Positions 10,817 through 23,112 of a DNA stretch of 64,000 bases are shown here, piece after piece. Made by a program: the position numbers and the translations under genes. The notes under the pieces are model-generated. The model had not been told where the DNA came from. It was given only the letters and a program-made list of their open reading frames with translations, and searched no databases. Location of the stretch: contig JAGFNK010000058.1 in assembly GCA_025769875.1 (NCBI GenBank), positions 62,001-126,000 on the forward strand, given 5' to 3'. Numbering within the stretch: the first letter of the stretch is position 1; every line of letters begins with the position of its first letter. The DNA comes from Russula earlei (taxonomy: Eukaryota; Basidiomycota; Agaricomycetes; Russulales; Russulaceae).

Positions 10817-12032
10817 TTATACATGAGCTCGTCCACCCGCAGGGGAATTTGTCTCTGAGTTCAAGTATTCTTTGAGTAGAGCTGGAGCGTGAAGGTCAGC
10901 AGAATTGACCCATGAGCGCTCTAAAACTGGGTATCCTTCCCAATGAACAAGATATTGTGTCCTGCCTCGGTACTTCCTGTCTCCGATGATAGCAGCAATT
11001 TCATATTCTTCTTCTCCTTGTACAATGTCAGGTGGTGGTCGGGTGAAAGCTTTGCCGTATGCCCCTGTTTCAGTGAATGGCATGAGAAGATCCATTTTCA
11101 TTGATGGGGGCAATTCGATGCGATATGCCACTGGTGTGATTTGTTGTATCACCTCAAATGGTCCATAACACCGGGGGGCAAGCTTCTTTGATGGGGCCTT
11201 GACCACCAGATTATGTCCATCCAGCCACACGAGTTGTCCTTCTTTGAGCTTCCTTGGTTCTTCTGATGGTTTGATACATTTCAAAAGTTCCTCCTGTGCC
11301 CTGGATCGTACCTGTTCCATGATTTTGAGACGTGTTTCAGCCTCAGGAACAGATATGTCCATTGTTGTCCATTTGGCAGTTGGATTAAAACCAAGAAGAA
11401 GTTTGTGTGGTGTGTGCCTGGTGCCTTCATGTCACCAAGTATTGTGAGCAAACTCAGCAATCGGAAGTAGTGTGTGCCAATCATTTTGCCATCCATTTAC
11501 AAATTCCCTCAGATAAGTCTCTATCCAGAGGTTCATCTGCTCGGTTTGTCCATCCATGCGTGGGTGAAAGGCAGTGCTCAAATTTTGTTTGATCCCTGTG
11601 GCTTTACAGATGGCCCTGGCGAAGTTTCCTTTGAAACGAGGGTCCCTGTCAGAGATGATTCTCTTGGGAATTCTGAACCATGGAAATAGATTAGCCAGGT
11701 ATTTGATGGCGATGCCCAGACCACCTATGGTTTTATTGCAGGGGATAAACTTTGCGGCCTTTGAGCAGCCTTGATCGACGACAGTAAGAATGGAATCATA
11801 TGATCCAGACTTTGGAAGCTCCGTGATAAGGTCCATTGAAACATATTGGAAGGGGCCAGCTGACACATTTGTATCAAATGGTTGGAGTGGCGCATGTTTC
11901 AGGGTGGTGATGGCTTTAGATTCTTGACACTTAGCGCATCCCTTGACATATTCTTCTACAAATAGACGGAGTCTGGGTCCTTTGTATTTCCTTCTTATAA
12001 GATCCCAGGTGTTAGCGATGCCAGGGTGTCCT
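10817..12032 (-). pseudogene. Pol of arm B, part 2: integrase and chromodomain
   Basis: Minus-strand pol segment downstream of the copia insertion. It contains the end of the integrase zinc-binding region, the catalytic core (MDLIT, ISDRD and a QTEQMNLW segment in place of QTERMNLW), the GPF module and a chromodomain ending at 10817. A TGA at about 11432 replaces the arginine codon after HNTW, and an 18-bp in-frame deletion removes six residues (HNVFHV in element A) near 11093. Both lesions also occur in arm C. Many arginines became Cys, Gln, His or Trp by CpG loss. Confidence 0.88.
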
Positions 12033-12417
12033 TGTTGAACCGGAACCCGAATGGATCAAAGAAGGCGAAGACCTTCATACAAGGTTCAAGATCCGCTCAT
12101 AGATGTTACGTGTTAGACAGAACTTTAGTATATGCGCTTATGGCAATAGGGTTACGCATACTACGCTATCTATCACAAGATGCAGCCTTATGCTGCATCT
12201 AGAACATTTCCACATCACGCGTCACTTAATGCGCGATATAGTGGACACCTGTAGTCACCTCTTTTGGACTTAGGAACAGCCCTGGGTCATAGAGGTATAA
12301 ATACCATACTTGTAGATGAGTATACATATCGCTCTACACCCCAATATCACTTGAGCATTAGCACAACCTCTAAGGTGGGTTGCTTGGCCTGTTAGCTGCG
12401 CTCTATGCTGCGCAACA
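12033..12417 (+). repeat. 5' LTR of copia element
   Basis: 385 bp, TG...CA ends. A TATA-type box (GGTATAAATACC) lies near 12294. Compared with the 3' LTR it has TG or CA where the other has CG at three sites. Confidence 0.93.
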
Positions 12418-13228
12418 GGTTATGGGCCCTGCAAGCCATGCGCCTTCATCGGCTGCAACGATGGCGAAGCATCCCTGAAGCCTGCATGCTGCGGCGAGCT
12501 AGTCTACCCTATGGGGAGACTATGTCGGCTTGTTTGAATACAAAACTCTTACTGACGACCTCTAAGCCCTTTTCTAACAGCTACTATGTCGTCGTCTCAA
12601 CCCTCTGCCCCTGTTGTCCCCATCCTTGATGGTGCAAACTACGGTATTTGGTCAAAGGCTATGAAAGCCTACCTCATGTCCGTTGGACTGTGGGGTTATT
12701 GCAATGGCACATTTGACATGCCAGTCCTTCCTGGACTTCCTCAGGCACCTCTTGCTGAAGACATTGCCGCCCAGGCTGCTGCAGTTGCAGCCCTGAGAGA
12801 ATGGAACAAAGGAAATGATATGGCAGTCGGTCATATGGTCCTTAGATCGAGCATCGCGATCCAACAAGATCTTACGTCTTTGGATAACGCTGAGACCATC
12901 TGGAATCGCCTAGACACCCTTTATGGCACGGCGACAACCACCACGATCTATAAGGACTTCAAAGAAGCCATCTCCATTCGCATTAACCCGAGCCAGCATC
13001 CTGGCCCACAAATAGATCGGATACACGCTGCATTCCAGCGTCTTACCGCTTCCTCCCTTCCCATCCCTGACACCCTGCAGGCGCTCATCATCCTTGCTGC
13101 CATTCCCCAGAAATGGGAAATGCTTGTCCACATTGTTACTCAGAATTATGAAGTGGCTGACCTTAACGCTAAGGACGTCCGAGAGGCTGTCGTCTCTCAA
13201 TATCAAACTGAGATCAATCGTGGAACGG

Positions 13229-14488
13229 TGTAAGGCGGATTCCCGCTGGCCGTGGAGTCATGTGATTCAGGGGTATTGGTTGACTGCCGACATGATCCCC
13301 GCGAAAACTAACTCCTACGCCTCACACGCCCCCCCATCAAGTCTCTCCCCCTGCATTTCTCCCTATCTGCCCTTTTTTCCATTCCATTCCTTCCACCACC
13401 ACCTCCCTTCACGCCTCGCGAGAACGTCGTCACCAGTTTCTCGGACAAAACTCGAAGCGCGGACGACGCCAAAGCCCTCTCTTTCATGCCTTTCCAGCCT
13501 ACCTCCTCGCTCCATCGTCAACGACGTCACCAAAGCTCTCTCTTTCATGTTCTTCCAGCCCACTTCCTTGCATCCTCGTCGATCCCATCATCATTCGTCT
13601 AGACCTTTCGTCGTTTCCAAGCCCGCCGCCTCGCGCCCTCAACGACCACGTCATCATCTTCCTTATCCTTTCATCGTTTCGCAGTCCGCCGCCTCGCGAA
13701 CTCGTCGACCGTCTCGCACCCTCACTCTCGACCTCCTTTCATCGCGTAGCAATTCCACCCGCGCCGTCCAGCCCACTCTCGACCTCCTTTCATCGCGTAG
13801 CAATTCCACACGCGCCGTCCAGCCCACTCTCGACCTCCTTTCATCGCATCGTCCCGCCGCGTCTACTAAGACGGATTTGTCCATCTTTCGCCGTCGTCAC
13901 CGCAGTCAGATGCGAGGGCTCAGTGCCCCGATGACGCACGATTACCGTTGCCAGAACTATCGTACGTTACCTCTCCGTCTGTTTTCAGCTATGAATTCTC
14001 CGACTGCCTTTGTTTTCTTTGACTCGTTTACTTCTGATCGGTCTCGTTCACCTTACGCGTTTCGGATTCCTTACACAGACCTCGCTCCTCTAGTCACTGT
14101 TTGCATCTCTGGTACTCCCACTCCCCTTCGTAGTTCTCGCTCCGTATAAAAAGACACTAGTTACGCCTTGAAATATAATTACCCTCTTCGCCCCAGAAGT
14201 GCCTCTCCCCTGTGTGCTGCTGTGAGTCAAATCGACGACAAACACATTCGACTTGACCGCACCCTCCGGACCAGCCTTCGCATTTCTTTTCGGTCTTCAC
14301 CAAACTTGGTTCCTCAGCCTCTAGGTCTCCCGCGCTTCCGCTCGCGACGCATCAACGACTTCGAACGAATCTTCAAGCCGCGTCACGCCTGTGAAGCTGG
14401 AAAGTATTCTTGCTCTCCTTTAAATTCTTCCTTTCTTGGTCTCGACTGTCTTACGAATCTCACTCGCACGTCGCCCTGACGCGCTTCA
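13229..14488 (+). mobile_element. 1260-bp LTR-like insertion in copia gag
   Basis: Begins TGTAAGG and ends CTTCA, with the 4-bp duplication ACGG on both sides (13225-13228, 14489-14492). It is pyrimidine-rich, has a TATA-like CCGTATAAAAAG near 14146 and carries no recognisable protein despite long open frames. A solo LTR of a long-LTR family is the simplest reading. It includes a 51-bp tandem repeat. The motif TCAGATGCGAGGGCTC recurs near 62214, hinting at a relative there. Confidence 0.65.
13728..13857 (+). repeat. 51-bp tandem repeat, about 2.5 copies
   Basis: The unit starts CTCGACCTCCTTTCATCGCG and ends GCCGTCCAGCCCACT. Two full copies differ by one base and a third is partial. It lies inside the LTR-like insertion. 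Confidence 0.85.
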
Positions 14489-14962
14489 ACGGGAAAGAAG
14501 CACAGCGCTCAGAAGCTTTCAGCTGTCAAGCGCAAGCATGGTGACCCTTCCTTCTCCAATCAGCAGCAGGGCAATAAGCCCAAGCACGAGGAAGATAAGG
14601 ACAAGCGCCAGAGCGGTAAGCGCGGCGGCAAAGGAAAAGGGAAAGGCAAGGAGAAGGCCGATCAAAGCCATGGTCCCGGACACTCCCACATTGCGGACGT
14701 TGCCGCACTCCCACTCCCGACCATTACCACTATCGCCCATCTGGGTCCTTCGGGGATCCAACAACGTACTGTCCCGACTGCGACTGACCCTCGCAAACGC
14801 ACTCACGGCCCTTACAAGGCCTTAAACAAAGCACTTGATCTTGCTGACGATCTTGGGGTAACTCCCACTATACAGACAGTCAAGACCCTTGAGCAGCGGA
14901 TCTCGACTCAATCCGCTGCCTCGACAAGTGCAGTCAAACTCCTGTCGCCCGTCCCTGAGCCT

Positions 14963-17900
14963 ATGGACCAGGACGATGGCGACTTCGCGCAAACAAATAC
15001 GTCGGATTTATTCGACATATATGATGGTATCCCAGAAGGTGCTGCCACCCCTGAGCGTGCTCCGACTCCGTCGGATGAAGTGCTAGATTGGGGCAGCGAC
15101 CCCAAAGATAACGAAGCGTGCGTGCGCCTTCCTCTCTCTTTTCACTCGCTAAAGAACCTTTTAGCATCTCCCCAGCCCCTAAGCGGGCTAGATATGTCTA
15201 ATAAGTGTTCCCTTGTATCACACAATGTACAAATTAGCGCAGGAAGTAGTTCCCTGCATAGTGAATGCAACACAAATTGTTTGAGATGTAGAGGAAAGCA
15301 CGACTTGAGTAAAATGGGATCCTTATGGCTCCTTGACTCTGGCGCGTCAGCACACTTCACCTTCGAAATAAAAGACTTTATAGAGTATACGCTGGCTTTG
15401 CCGCACGAAAGATCCCCTGTTAAAACTGCCGATAACACTATATATGTGGAAGGCAAAGGCGCTGTGTTGCTTCCGCACACTGTCAACTCTAAAACAGTTG
15501 TCACGCGCATTTCTCCTGTTCTCTATATTCCGAAAATTAACACTCGGATATTATCTATGGGGGAGTTTTTACAACAAGGGATGCATGCATTAGGGAATAA
15601 TAGACATATTTCCCTACGAGAGGACGGACGTATAATCCTGTCCTCTTACCCCTTATTCCCAGGTCAAACCACGTATTGCTTAGACGCCTCAATTGAAAGC
15701 GCACAAGCGCATTCTCTTATCTACGCGGTAGATTATGATGTCATTCACTGACGCCTTGGCCACCCATCTAAGGATGTCGTAACATGTGCAAAGACACATA
15801 CCAAGGGTCTCCCTGAAGACCTGAAAATCCCTCAGGAACAGCCGGTATGTCCTGGCTGCGCGCAAGGCAAAATGCCTGCATCTGTGCACCCCCCTTCTGA
15901 AACTCGTGCTTCCGCACCGTTCGAGCGTATTCACTCGGACCTTAAGAGTTTCCCTGTGAAGTTGTATCATAAGTACAAATATTTCGTCAGTTTCATTGAT
16001 GATTATTCCTCCTATGCATGGATCACACTCTTAAAAATAAAAAGTCGACCATAATGGCCGTCAAACAATTCCTTGCTATGGTCAAGAACCAATACAAAGC
16101 AGGAATCAAAGAGTGGATGTCCGATGCTGGCGGAGAGTACAAGTCCGAGGCCTTTGATAACGTCCTAAAGGACGAAGGAATTAAAATCCTGCAAAGTGCC
16201 CCATACACTCCACAACAAAATGGACGCGCAGAGCGCTTTATGCGCACTGTAATGGACAAAGCTCAGGCAATGCGCCTTGAAGCTTGTCTACCTCCCTCCT
16301 GGTGGGAATTTGCAGTAAATCATGGGACACACTGTTACAATAGGACACCTGCCAGACGCCTTCAATGGCGTACACCCTACGAAGTCCTAAAGAACGAGGT
16401 CCCTGATATCTCACACCTCAGAGTATTTGGTTGCGGTGCATATGTACACATACCAGAAAAGCGTCGAGTCAATAAGCTTTCGCCTAAAAGCGAGCTAATG
16501 ATCTACCTTGGTCACACTGAAGGGATCAAAGCCTCACTCTTCATGAGGCTTCCAAATAATACGCTTTACACAAATGCTACCGCCCTGTACGATGAGACCC
16601 TGTACCCCAAATGCGACAAAGCATGCACTAAAGGTACCACGCAGATTAATGAACCGCGTGAAGAACTACCGCAACAACCTGTTGAAGACACCATTCCTGG
16701 TGTTGACAACCCATTCCCTACAATTAAAAGTGAGGACGATGAGCAGCCTATACAGGCGCCAGAGGAAGAGGAACGCGAGCAAACGCCCGTCCCTCCTACA
16801 CCGTCCCCTCCTCCTGTTGAAGAACCTGTACCTCTTCGAAGGTCTCAGCGGTTGAGGAAAGTACCTACCCGTCCAGGCAACGTCTATGGTGAACGCAGAC
16901 ACCCCACAGAAGTGGAAAAAGACGTTCGGCGCACACGCACATGGAGAACAATGACAGAAAACCAACCCGGTAGCTCCGGTGAGGGTAGTACATCAGGATC
17001 GGCCGCACCAGGCCCTTACCCTCCTGTCGTCCTTGACGATCAACCGCCGCAAGCCTCTGAGGATGAGGTAGAAGACATTTTACGTCTTGCAAGGGAAGGG
17101 GGAGTCAAATTTCTGAACTATCTGCTCACCCAAGCAGTTCCACTAAGTTCAGATACACCTGATACTGCGAAGATTCGCGAATGGACCTTTAGGGACATTC
17201 TGTGAATGCCAAGTGAACTCCAAAAGGAGTGGAAAGATGCTTGTTGCGAGGAGTTGGAATCCCTCCGCAGACGCAAAGTCTTCGAACTAGTCGATCCCCC
17301 CAAGGATTGCAAAATCATTAAAAACAGATGGGTATTCGACCTTAAGTCTGATGGTCGTAAAAAAGCCAGACTAGTCGCCAAAGGCTTCTCCCAAGTAGAA
17401 GGCATTGACTATGATGAAATATTCTCACCCGTGGTACGGTTTGAGACAGTCCGCCTGATGATTGCGCTCGCAGCGCTCAAAAATTGGCACATTAGCGGAC
17501 TAGACGTCAAAACTGCCTTTCTCTATGGTGAGCTCGATGAAGAGCTCTATATGGAAGCAGCCTGAGGGCTTCAAAATAAAAGGCCAAGAGCGTAAAGTCA
17601 TGCGCCTTAAACGCGCAATATATGGACTCAAGCAAGCGGCACTTGCTTGGTGGAAAGCCCTTGACAAGTCCATGGCCTCGCTTGGCCTTATTCACCTTAT
17701 GTCTGACTCTGGGCTCTTTGTTAGTAAAGACAAGAGCATCATAGCCATCGTCTATGTTGATGATGTGCTCTTCTTTGGAGCAGACAAAAAACAAATCAAT
17801 AAAACAAAGGAGCGCTTTATGAAGCTCTGGGAATGTCGAGATCTGGGCGATGCCCAAGAATTTCTACGCATGCGCATTCAACGCAAGTCTGGCCAAATAC

Positions 17901-18703
17901 ATCTGGACCAGACTGAGTATCTTAGGAAAGTGCTGCAGCGTTTCGACTTGCTTAACGCAAACCCTGCTCCTACTCCGCTACCAGAGGGCTATCACCCCTC
18001 TCCCAACACTTCCGCTGCTGACCCAGCCTTGCGGTCAAAATTCCAGCAAGTTATAGGATCACTCCTGTACATAATGCTTGGAACGCGTCCAGACATAGCC
18101 TTTGCGGTCACTAAGTTGTCGCAACATGCTGCCAATCCCTCAGAGGATCATTTAAATCGTGCATTCTATATTTGCCGATACCTCTTGGGAACCGCCAATT
18201 ATGCCTTGGTCTATGATGGACCATCTAATGGCGGCTTGATGGCATATGCCGACTCTGACTGGGCTTCTGATCCGACTAATCGGAAGTCCACTACAGGCTA
18301 TATGGTGAACCTGGCTGGAGCAATATTTTCGTGGAACTCACGAGCGCAGAAAACAGTCGCGCTCTCCTCCACTGAAGCTGAGTATATGTCGCTCTCTGAC
18401 ACGAGCAGACAGTTGGTTTGGATTAAATCCTTACTAACAGAACTTGGCATTAATCTTGCTCCTATCCCACTGTTCGGTGATAACCAAGGCTCAATATTCT
18501 TAGCCTCCAATCCTGTGCAAGAAAAGCGCATCAAACACATTGATTTGCGCTATCACTTCATTCGTGAAGTCATACAAAACAAACAGGTGGAGCTATTCTT
18601 TATTGAAGGGGCTAACAACCCTGCCGACATGTTCACCAAGAACCTTGGTCGCGTCAAGTTCCTCAAATTCAGGGAGCAACTAGGACTAACGTTCTACCCC
18701 TGA
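14963..18703 (+). pseudogene. Copia pol: protease, integrase, RT, RNase H (broken)
   Basis: The protease shows WLLDSGASAHF. The integrase has the H-H-C-C region (RLGHPS ... CPGCAQGK) and D, D, E residues in HSDLKS, MSDAGGEY and QQNGRAERF. RT has YVDDVLFFG, and RNase H has YADSDWASD followed by RKSTTGY and HIDLRYHF. Breaks visible: a TGA at 15749 just before RLGHPS, a frameshift in the A-rich run near 16035-16045, a TGA at 17203, and one extra base near 17560 before the QPEGF motif. The element could not now make its own polymerase. The ending at 18703 is followed by the polypurine tract and 3' LTR. Confidence 0.92.
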
Positions 18704-18752
18704 ATGTGGGAAAATGCTCACGGCATCTACCGATGCACTTAGCAAGGGGGAG

Positions 18753-19137
18753 TGTTGAACCGGAACCCGAACGGATCAAAGAAGGCGAAGACCTTCATAC
18801 AAGGTTCAAGATCCGCTCATAGATGTTACGTGTTAGACAGAACTTTAGTATATGCGCTTATGGCAATAGGGTTACGCATACTACGCTATCTATCACAAGA
18901 TGCAGCCTTATGCTGCGTCTAGAACGTTTCCACATCACGCGTCACTTAATGCGCGATATAGTGGACACCTGTAGTCACCTCTTTTGGACTTAGGAACAGC
19001 CCTGGGTCATAGAGGTATAAATACCATACTTGTAGATGAGTATACATATCGCTCTACACCCCAATATCACTTGAGCATTAGCACAACCTCTAAGGTGGGT
19101 TGCTTGGCCTGTTAGCTGCGCTCTATGCTGCGCAACA
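18753..19137 (+). repeat. 3' LTR of copia element
   Basis: 385 bp, nearly identical to the 5' LTR, preceded by the purine tract ending GGGGGAG and followed by the duplicated GTCCT. Confidence 0.93.
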
Positions 19138-19142
19138 GTCCT

Positions 19143-20214
19143 CCCACTGGGGAATCATGGACTTCCTTCAAGACTTCCCGTCATAAAACGGGGTCATCAG
19201 GTAGGTAAGTACGTAAGGGGAGTGACTTGTGTGAGTAAGCTTTGCATGCAAAAGCTTCCTGGTTATCGCCAAAGGTACGGTTAAGGGTAGGAGCATGAGC
19301 TTCAGGGATGTTTGCCATCTGCAAGTGCTCATTGAAGACATGATCAGGTAGGAGCGTGATAGCTTTGTTATGGATGTTTTCTCCTTTGTGATCAGGTTGT
19401 CGTGATAGAATATCGGCAACACTGTTAGACTTTCCAGGGATAGTCGTCAACTTGAAGTTGTATTCTTGGAGAAGGGCCATCCACCTTGCTTGACATGGTG
19501 AAAGGTCCTGGGGTTTGCGGAAGTAGGCCAGATTGGCATGATCTGTGCGAATAGTTACTTCATGACATGCCCCAAGTACCCAGTGTCGATATTCTTTAAG
19601 GACAGATACTATAGCAAGTAGTTCTCTGTCATGGATATTCTAGTTCCTTTCTTCTGGTAGTAGGGATCTTGAAAAATATACCAGAGGATGGATACCATCT
19701 TCAAATTGCTGAGATATAGTGGCTCCTAAAGCGAAAGAAGAGGCATCAGCATCCACAATGAAAGGTTTGTTGAAGTCTGGGTTGCAAAGAACAGGGTAAT
19801 GGGTGAAGATATTCTTGAGAATATTGAACGAAGTTTCTGTGTAATTATCCCAGACCCAGGGTTTGTTCTTCTTTGTGAGCCAGACTAGAGGTTGAATGAT
19901 ATCTGAATATTTTGGAATGAAGTTGCAATAGTAATTCCCAAATCCAAGGAAAGAGCATAGCTCATGTAGATTGGTAGGGGCTTTCCAATCACGAATTCCT
20001 TTGACTTTGATTGGGTCCATCTTGATCATTCCTTTGCCAATAATGATGCCAAGATAGTCAATTTCTTCTTTGTGGAATTGACATTTCTCAGGTTTAAGGA
20101 AGAGGTCATTATCTTGAAGCTTCTTAAAGATGTGAGTAACGAGGTCTTTGTGATACTCCCATCCTTTAGATGCTTGTGTGGCGATGATGCCATCGTCCAT
20201 GTAGATGTGGAACT
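19143..20214 (-). pseudogene. Pol of arm B, part 1: RT fragment and RNase H
   Basis: Minus strand from about 20214: FHIYMDDG of the RT active site, the RT connection, then RNase H (FIVDADASSFALGA, RTDHANLAY) up to the copia insertion site. A TAG stop lies in the ERN-stop-IHD segment near 19638, at the same codon as in arm C. RT residues before FHIYMDD are absent because of the inverted junction with arm C. Confidence 0.88.
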
Positions 20215-22211
20215 GGATGTTGACCATGCTAGAGCGGCCACTACTGAGCAAGAGAAGAAACAACATCAAGTTGAAGGTCGTTGCTTCTTTTGCTCTAAAC
20301 AAGGACATGTGGCATGCAGTTGTCCTAACAAGTCGACCACCTTCAAATCAGTTCCTATGAAAACACATCTGGTTGAAGTTATAGAACCAGATGAATACCA
20401 GGAACTGTATTACCCTAAAGAACAGGTCGACACCCATGTTTGTTTAGCTCAAACTGACGAACAACCAACCGAATATAATCAGGAAAACTCCCCTGATGAT
20501 CAACCAACCCAACAACCTACTCAACAGGAGACACAAACTTATAATGAAGGACCATCTCCTGAGGAAGTTGCAGCTATAATGTCTGGATATTCTGAAGAAC
20601 AATGTTGCTCATGGGCTACTGCCATGGTCAATAATGGCGTGGATTTTCCCCCAGCTTGAATTACCCAGCCTTAATTCGAGCTGTCTTCCCTAGTGATGTA
20701 TTTGTAGCAAGACTCAATTCAATCAAAGTTCCTGTTCAAATATGCACTAGTGGACGAAGGGCCGATCTTGTCGCTCTACTTGATAGTGGAGCAACCGACA
20801 ATTTCATCCACAAGAATATCATCACTCGCTATAAACTCCCAGTTTCCACTCTACAAAAGCCAAAAGTCATGTGCAATGTAGATGGAACTCACAACAAAGC
20901 CAGAACTGTCACTGAAGCAGTCGACCTTTAGATTCAATTTAAAGGACAAGAACATCAAATGCGCTTCTATATCGCTGAAATCTCGACCGATGACATGCTT
21001 CTTGGCTTCCCATTCCTTTGTGCTACCAACCCTACTGTTGATTGGACCAAAGGAACCCTAGAGGATACTGTGGTAGCCTCCACTTGGGACACCGATAAAT
21101 GGATTAAGCAGCTTCCTATACCCCCACACTTTGATCCTACTCCAATCAGAGTAGCAAAGATTAGCACTTCTACCCAATTAGCTGCGCAAGCAGCTGATCA
21201 AGACAAGAAGGACTGGAAGGATTTAGTTCCTCCTGACTATCATCACTTTGAAAGGCTCTTTTCTGAAGAAGCCTCTCATCGCTTTCCTACTTCCAAAACC
21301 TGGGATCATGCCATAGACCTAATCCCTGATGCTCCATCTATGCTCAATTGCAAGATCTACCCCCTTGCACCAGTGGAACAACAGGCCCAAGATGAATTCC
21401 TAAAGGAACATTTGGAAAAAGGATACATATGTCCTTCAAAATCACCATATGCCTCTCCTTGCTTCTTTGTAGGCAAGAAAGATGGTAAATGATGCTACGT
21501 CCAAGACTATAGACATCTTAATGCAATCATTGTGGAAAACAAAACCCCCCTTCCTCTCATTCCTGAAATCATCACCCGCTTAGGAAGTAAACAATACTTC
21601 ACTAAGTTTGACGTACGATGGGGTTATAACAACATACACATCAAAGACGGTGATCAATGGAAGGCAGCATTCAAAACAAACAAGGGCTTATTTGAACCTA
21701 TGGTGATGACCTTTGGTCTCACTAACGCCCCTGCCACCTTCCAATCCATGGTCAATGATATCTTTAGAGAAGAACTCAATCATCATGATATGGAGTTCCA
21801 CATCTACATGGATGATGGCATCATCGCCACACAAGCATCTAAAGGATGGGAGTATCACAAAGACCTCGTTACTCACATCTTTAAGAAGCTTCAAGATAAT
21901 GACCTCTTCCTTAAACCTGAGAAATGTCAATTCCACAAAGAAGAAATTGACTATCTTGGCATCATTATTGGCAAAGGAATGATCAAGATGGACCCAATCA
22001 AAGTCAAAGGAATTCGTGATTGGAAAGCCCCTACCAATCTACATGAGCTATGCTCTTTCCTTGGATTTGGAAATTACTATTGCAACTTCATTCCAAAATA
22101 TTCAGATATCGTTCAACCTCTAGTCTGGCTCACAAAGAAGAACAAACCCTGGGTCTGGGATAATTACACAGAAACTTTGTTCAATATTCTCAAGAATATC
22201 TTCACCCATTA
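20215..22211 (+). pseudogene. Arm C gag C-terminus, protease and RT
   Basis: Gag segment with a CCHC knuckle (CFFCSKQGHVACSC), ending at 20659; then pol in the -1 frame with protease motif LLDSGATDNF, RT motifs and FHIYMDDG. In-frame stops at about 20929 (TAG) and 21490 (TGA, arginine in element A). It ends at 22211, where element A inserted, and pol resumes at 30609. Confidence 0.9.
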
Positions 22212-23092
22212 TGTCACGGTAACTAGCCGTGTCAGTTCACAAGCAGAAAGCAAGTCGATGATAGAGAGGTGTTCAAGAAACGGGCTGGTTCCCGTGTATA
22301 AGGAGCAAGGATCCCTGCAGTGGTCGAAGTGTTTTATGCTAAACAGGTTATGGCCAATAGACCCTTCCTAGTACGACTCGGTACGTTGAGAAGCTAGGGT
22401 AAGTTTGTAATGGGATAGACTAGGGCTGGTTCCACTAGCTATATGCGTTCAAGTCCGTCGGGACCTTGAACAACGCAGAGAGAGTAGAGGAAGGTAGGTC
22501 TTAAAGGAGGAGAGCTCTTCTCAGGAGAGTGAAGAGAGACTCTTAGGGAAGGAAGGGAAAGGCGAAGAGTAGATGGTGGATGGTGTGTTGAGAGTTGATG
22601 AAATGGAGAGGTAGTTGTGAGTTAAGTTTGTGAGAGTGAATTGGGTTGCAGGCGAATATGTTTGGACAAGAGTAGGTTGGATTCTACAAGAGACCAAGCT
22701 TAGGGCTTTGGTCACAAAGTACTGAGCTTATATATACAGGAGAAGCGCAGCAATAGCTGCGCTTTGACTGTGCTACTAGTATAGTAGGAGTCATAATAAG
22801 TAGGAGTCATAGGAATGAGGCCACGAATGAGTCAGAACCAAGTAACTGTGCTGCACAGTAGGTGCGCAGCATTGCACAGTCGAAACTAAGAAGTGAACAT
22901 AAATGGAAAGAGAACCAAACAAAGGGAAAGTAACAGCAATCCAGTGTTACCTGGACGTGTATGGATCACATGATACACAGAAAGGATCACAAGGCGTAAG
23001 AGATCACAAGACCAGTAGGTAAAGGGACGTACGCGAGCAAGCAGTCCATAGCAAAAGGTAAGAAGTAAACGTAAAAGGAAAATGGTGTAACA
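22212..23092 (-). repeat. 3' LTR of chromovirus A
   Basis: 881 bp, TGTCACGG...GTGTAACA on the plus strand. One deletion and about eight substitutions relative to the 5' LTR, some of them CpG transitions. Confidence 0.95.
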
Positions 23093-23106
23093 TCACCCCC
23101 CCATCA
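23093..23106 (-). other. Polypurine tract of chromovirus A
   Basis: On the minus strand a G-run within TGGGGGGGTGA directly precedes the 3' LTR. This is the usual priming site for plus-strand DNA. ORF3 stops only a few bases upstream of it. Confidence 0.75.
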
Positions 23107-23112
23107 AGGCCC

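Larger units (their letters stand above)
12586..14962 (+). pseudogene. Copia gag, split by a 1.26-kb insertion
   Basis: ATG 12586 opens a UBN2/retrotran_gag-like capsid segment (ILDGANYGIWSKAMKAYL, later TIWNRLDTLYG). The frame is cut at 13228 by an insertion and resumes at 14489: joining across the ACGG duplication restores one frame, which continues through a very basic, glycine/lysine-rich stretch (KGKGKGKEK near 14630-14660) without a stop into the protease. Gag packages the element RNA. No CCHC knuckle is seen in the basic stretch, though a cysteine pair (CLRCRGKH) occurs just before the protease at about 15280. Confidence 0.8.
12033..19137 (+). mobile_element. Ty1/copia retrotransposon with 385-bp LTRs
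   Basis: Flanked by the 5-bp duplication GTCCT (12028-12032 and 19138-19142), interrupting arm B pol in exactly collinear sequence. LTRs of 385 bp (12033-12417, 18753-19137) start TGTTGAACCGG and end GCGCAACA. Internal order is gag, protease, integrase, reverse transcriptase, RNase H: the copia order. The purine tract AGCAAGGGGGAG precedes the 3' LTR. The two LTRs differ at three positions that I can see, all CpG transitions, so insertion is fairly recent although the coding region is broken. Confidence 0.93.
8289..20214 (-). mobile_element. Chromovirus arm B (Ty3/gypsy, decayed, 5'-truncated)
   Basis: Reading on the minus strand: RT fragment, RNase H, integrase, chromodomain, ORF3 and 3' LTR (8289-9168). 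Gag, protease and the 5' LTR are missing. At about 20214 it joins arm C head to head in opposite orientation. It is interrupted by a copia element (12033-19137) and a 293-bp insert (9789-10081). Stops and an 18-bp deletion in pol are shared with arm C but absent from element A, so B and C are copies of one decayed ancestor. After removing insertions the arm is about 4.5 kb. Confidence 0.88.

Noticed and set aside
13094..14149. 351-codon plus-strand frame in copia gag
   Set aside because: Most of it lies in the non-coding LTR-like insert; composition is Ser/Pro/Arg-rich from pyrimidine bias and a 51-bp repeat, and it crosses the insertion border.
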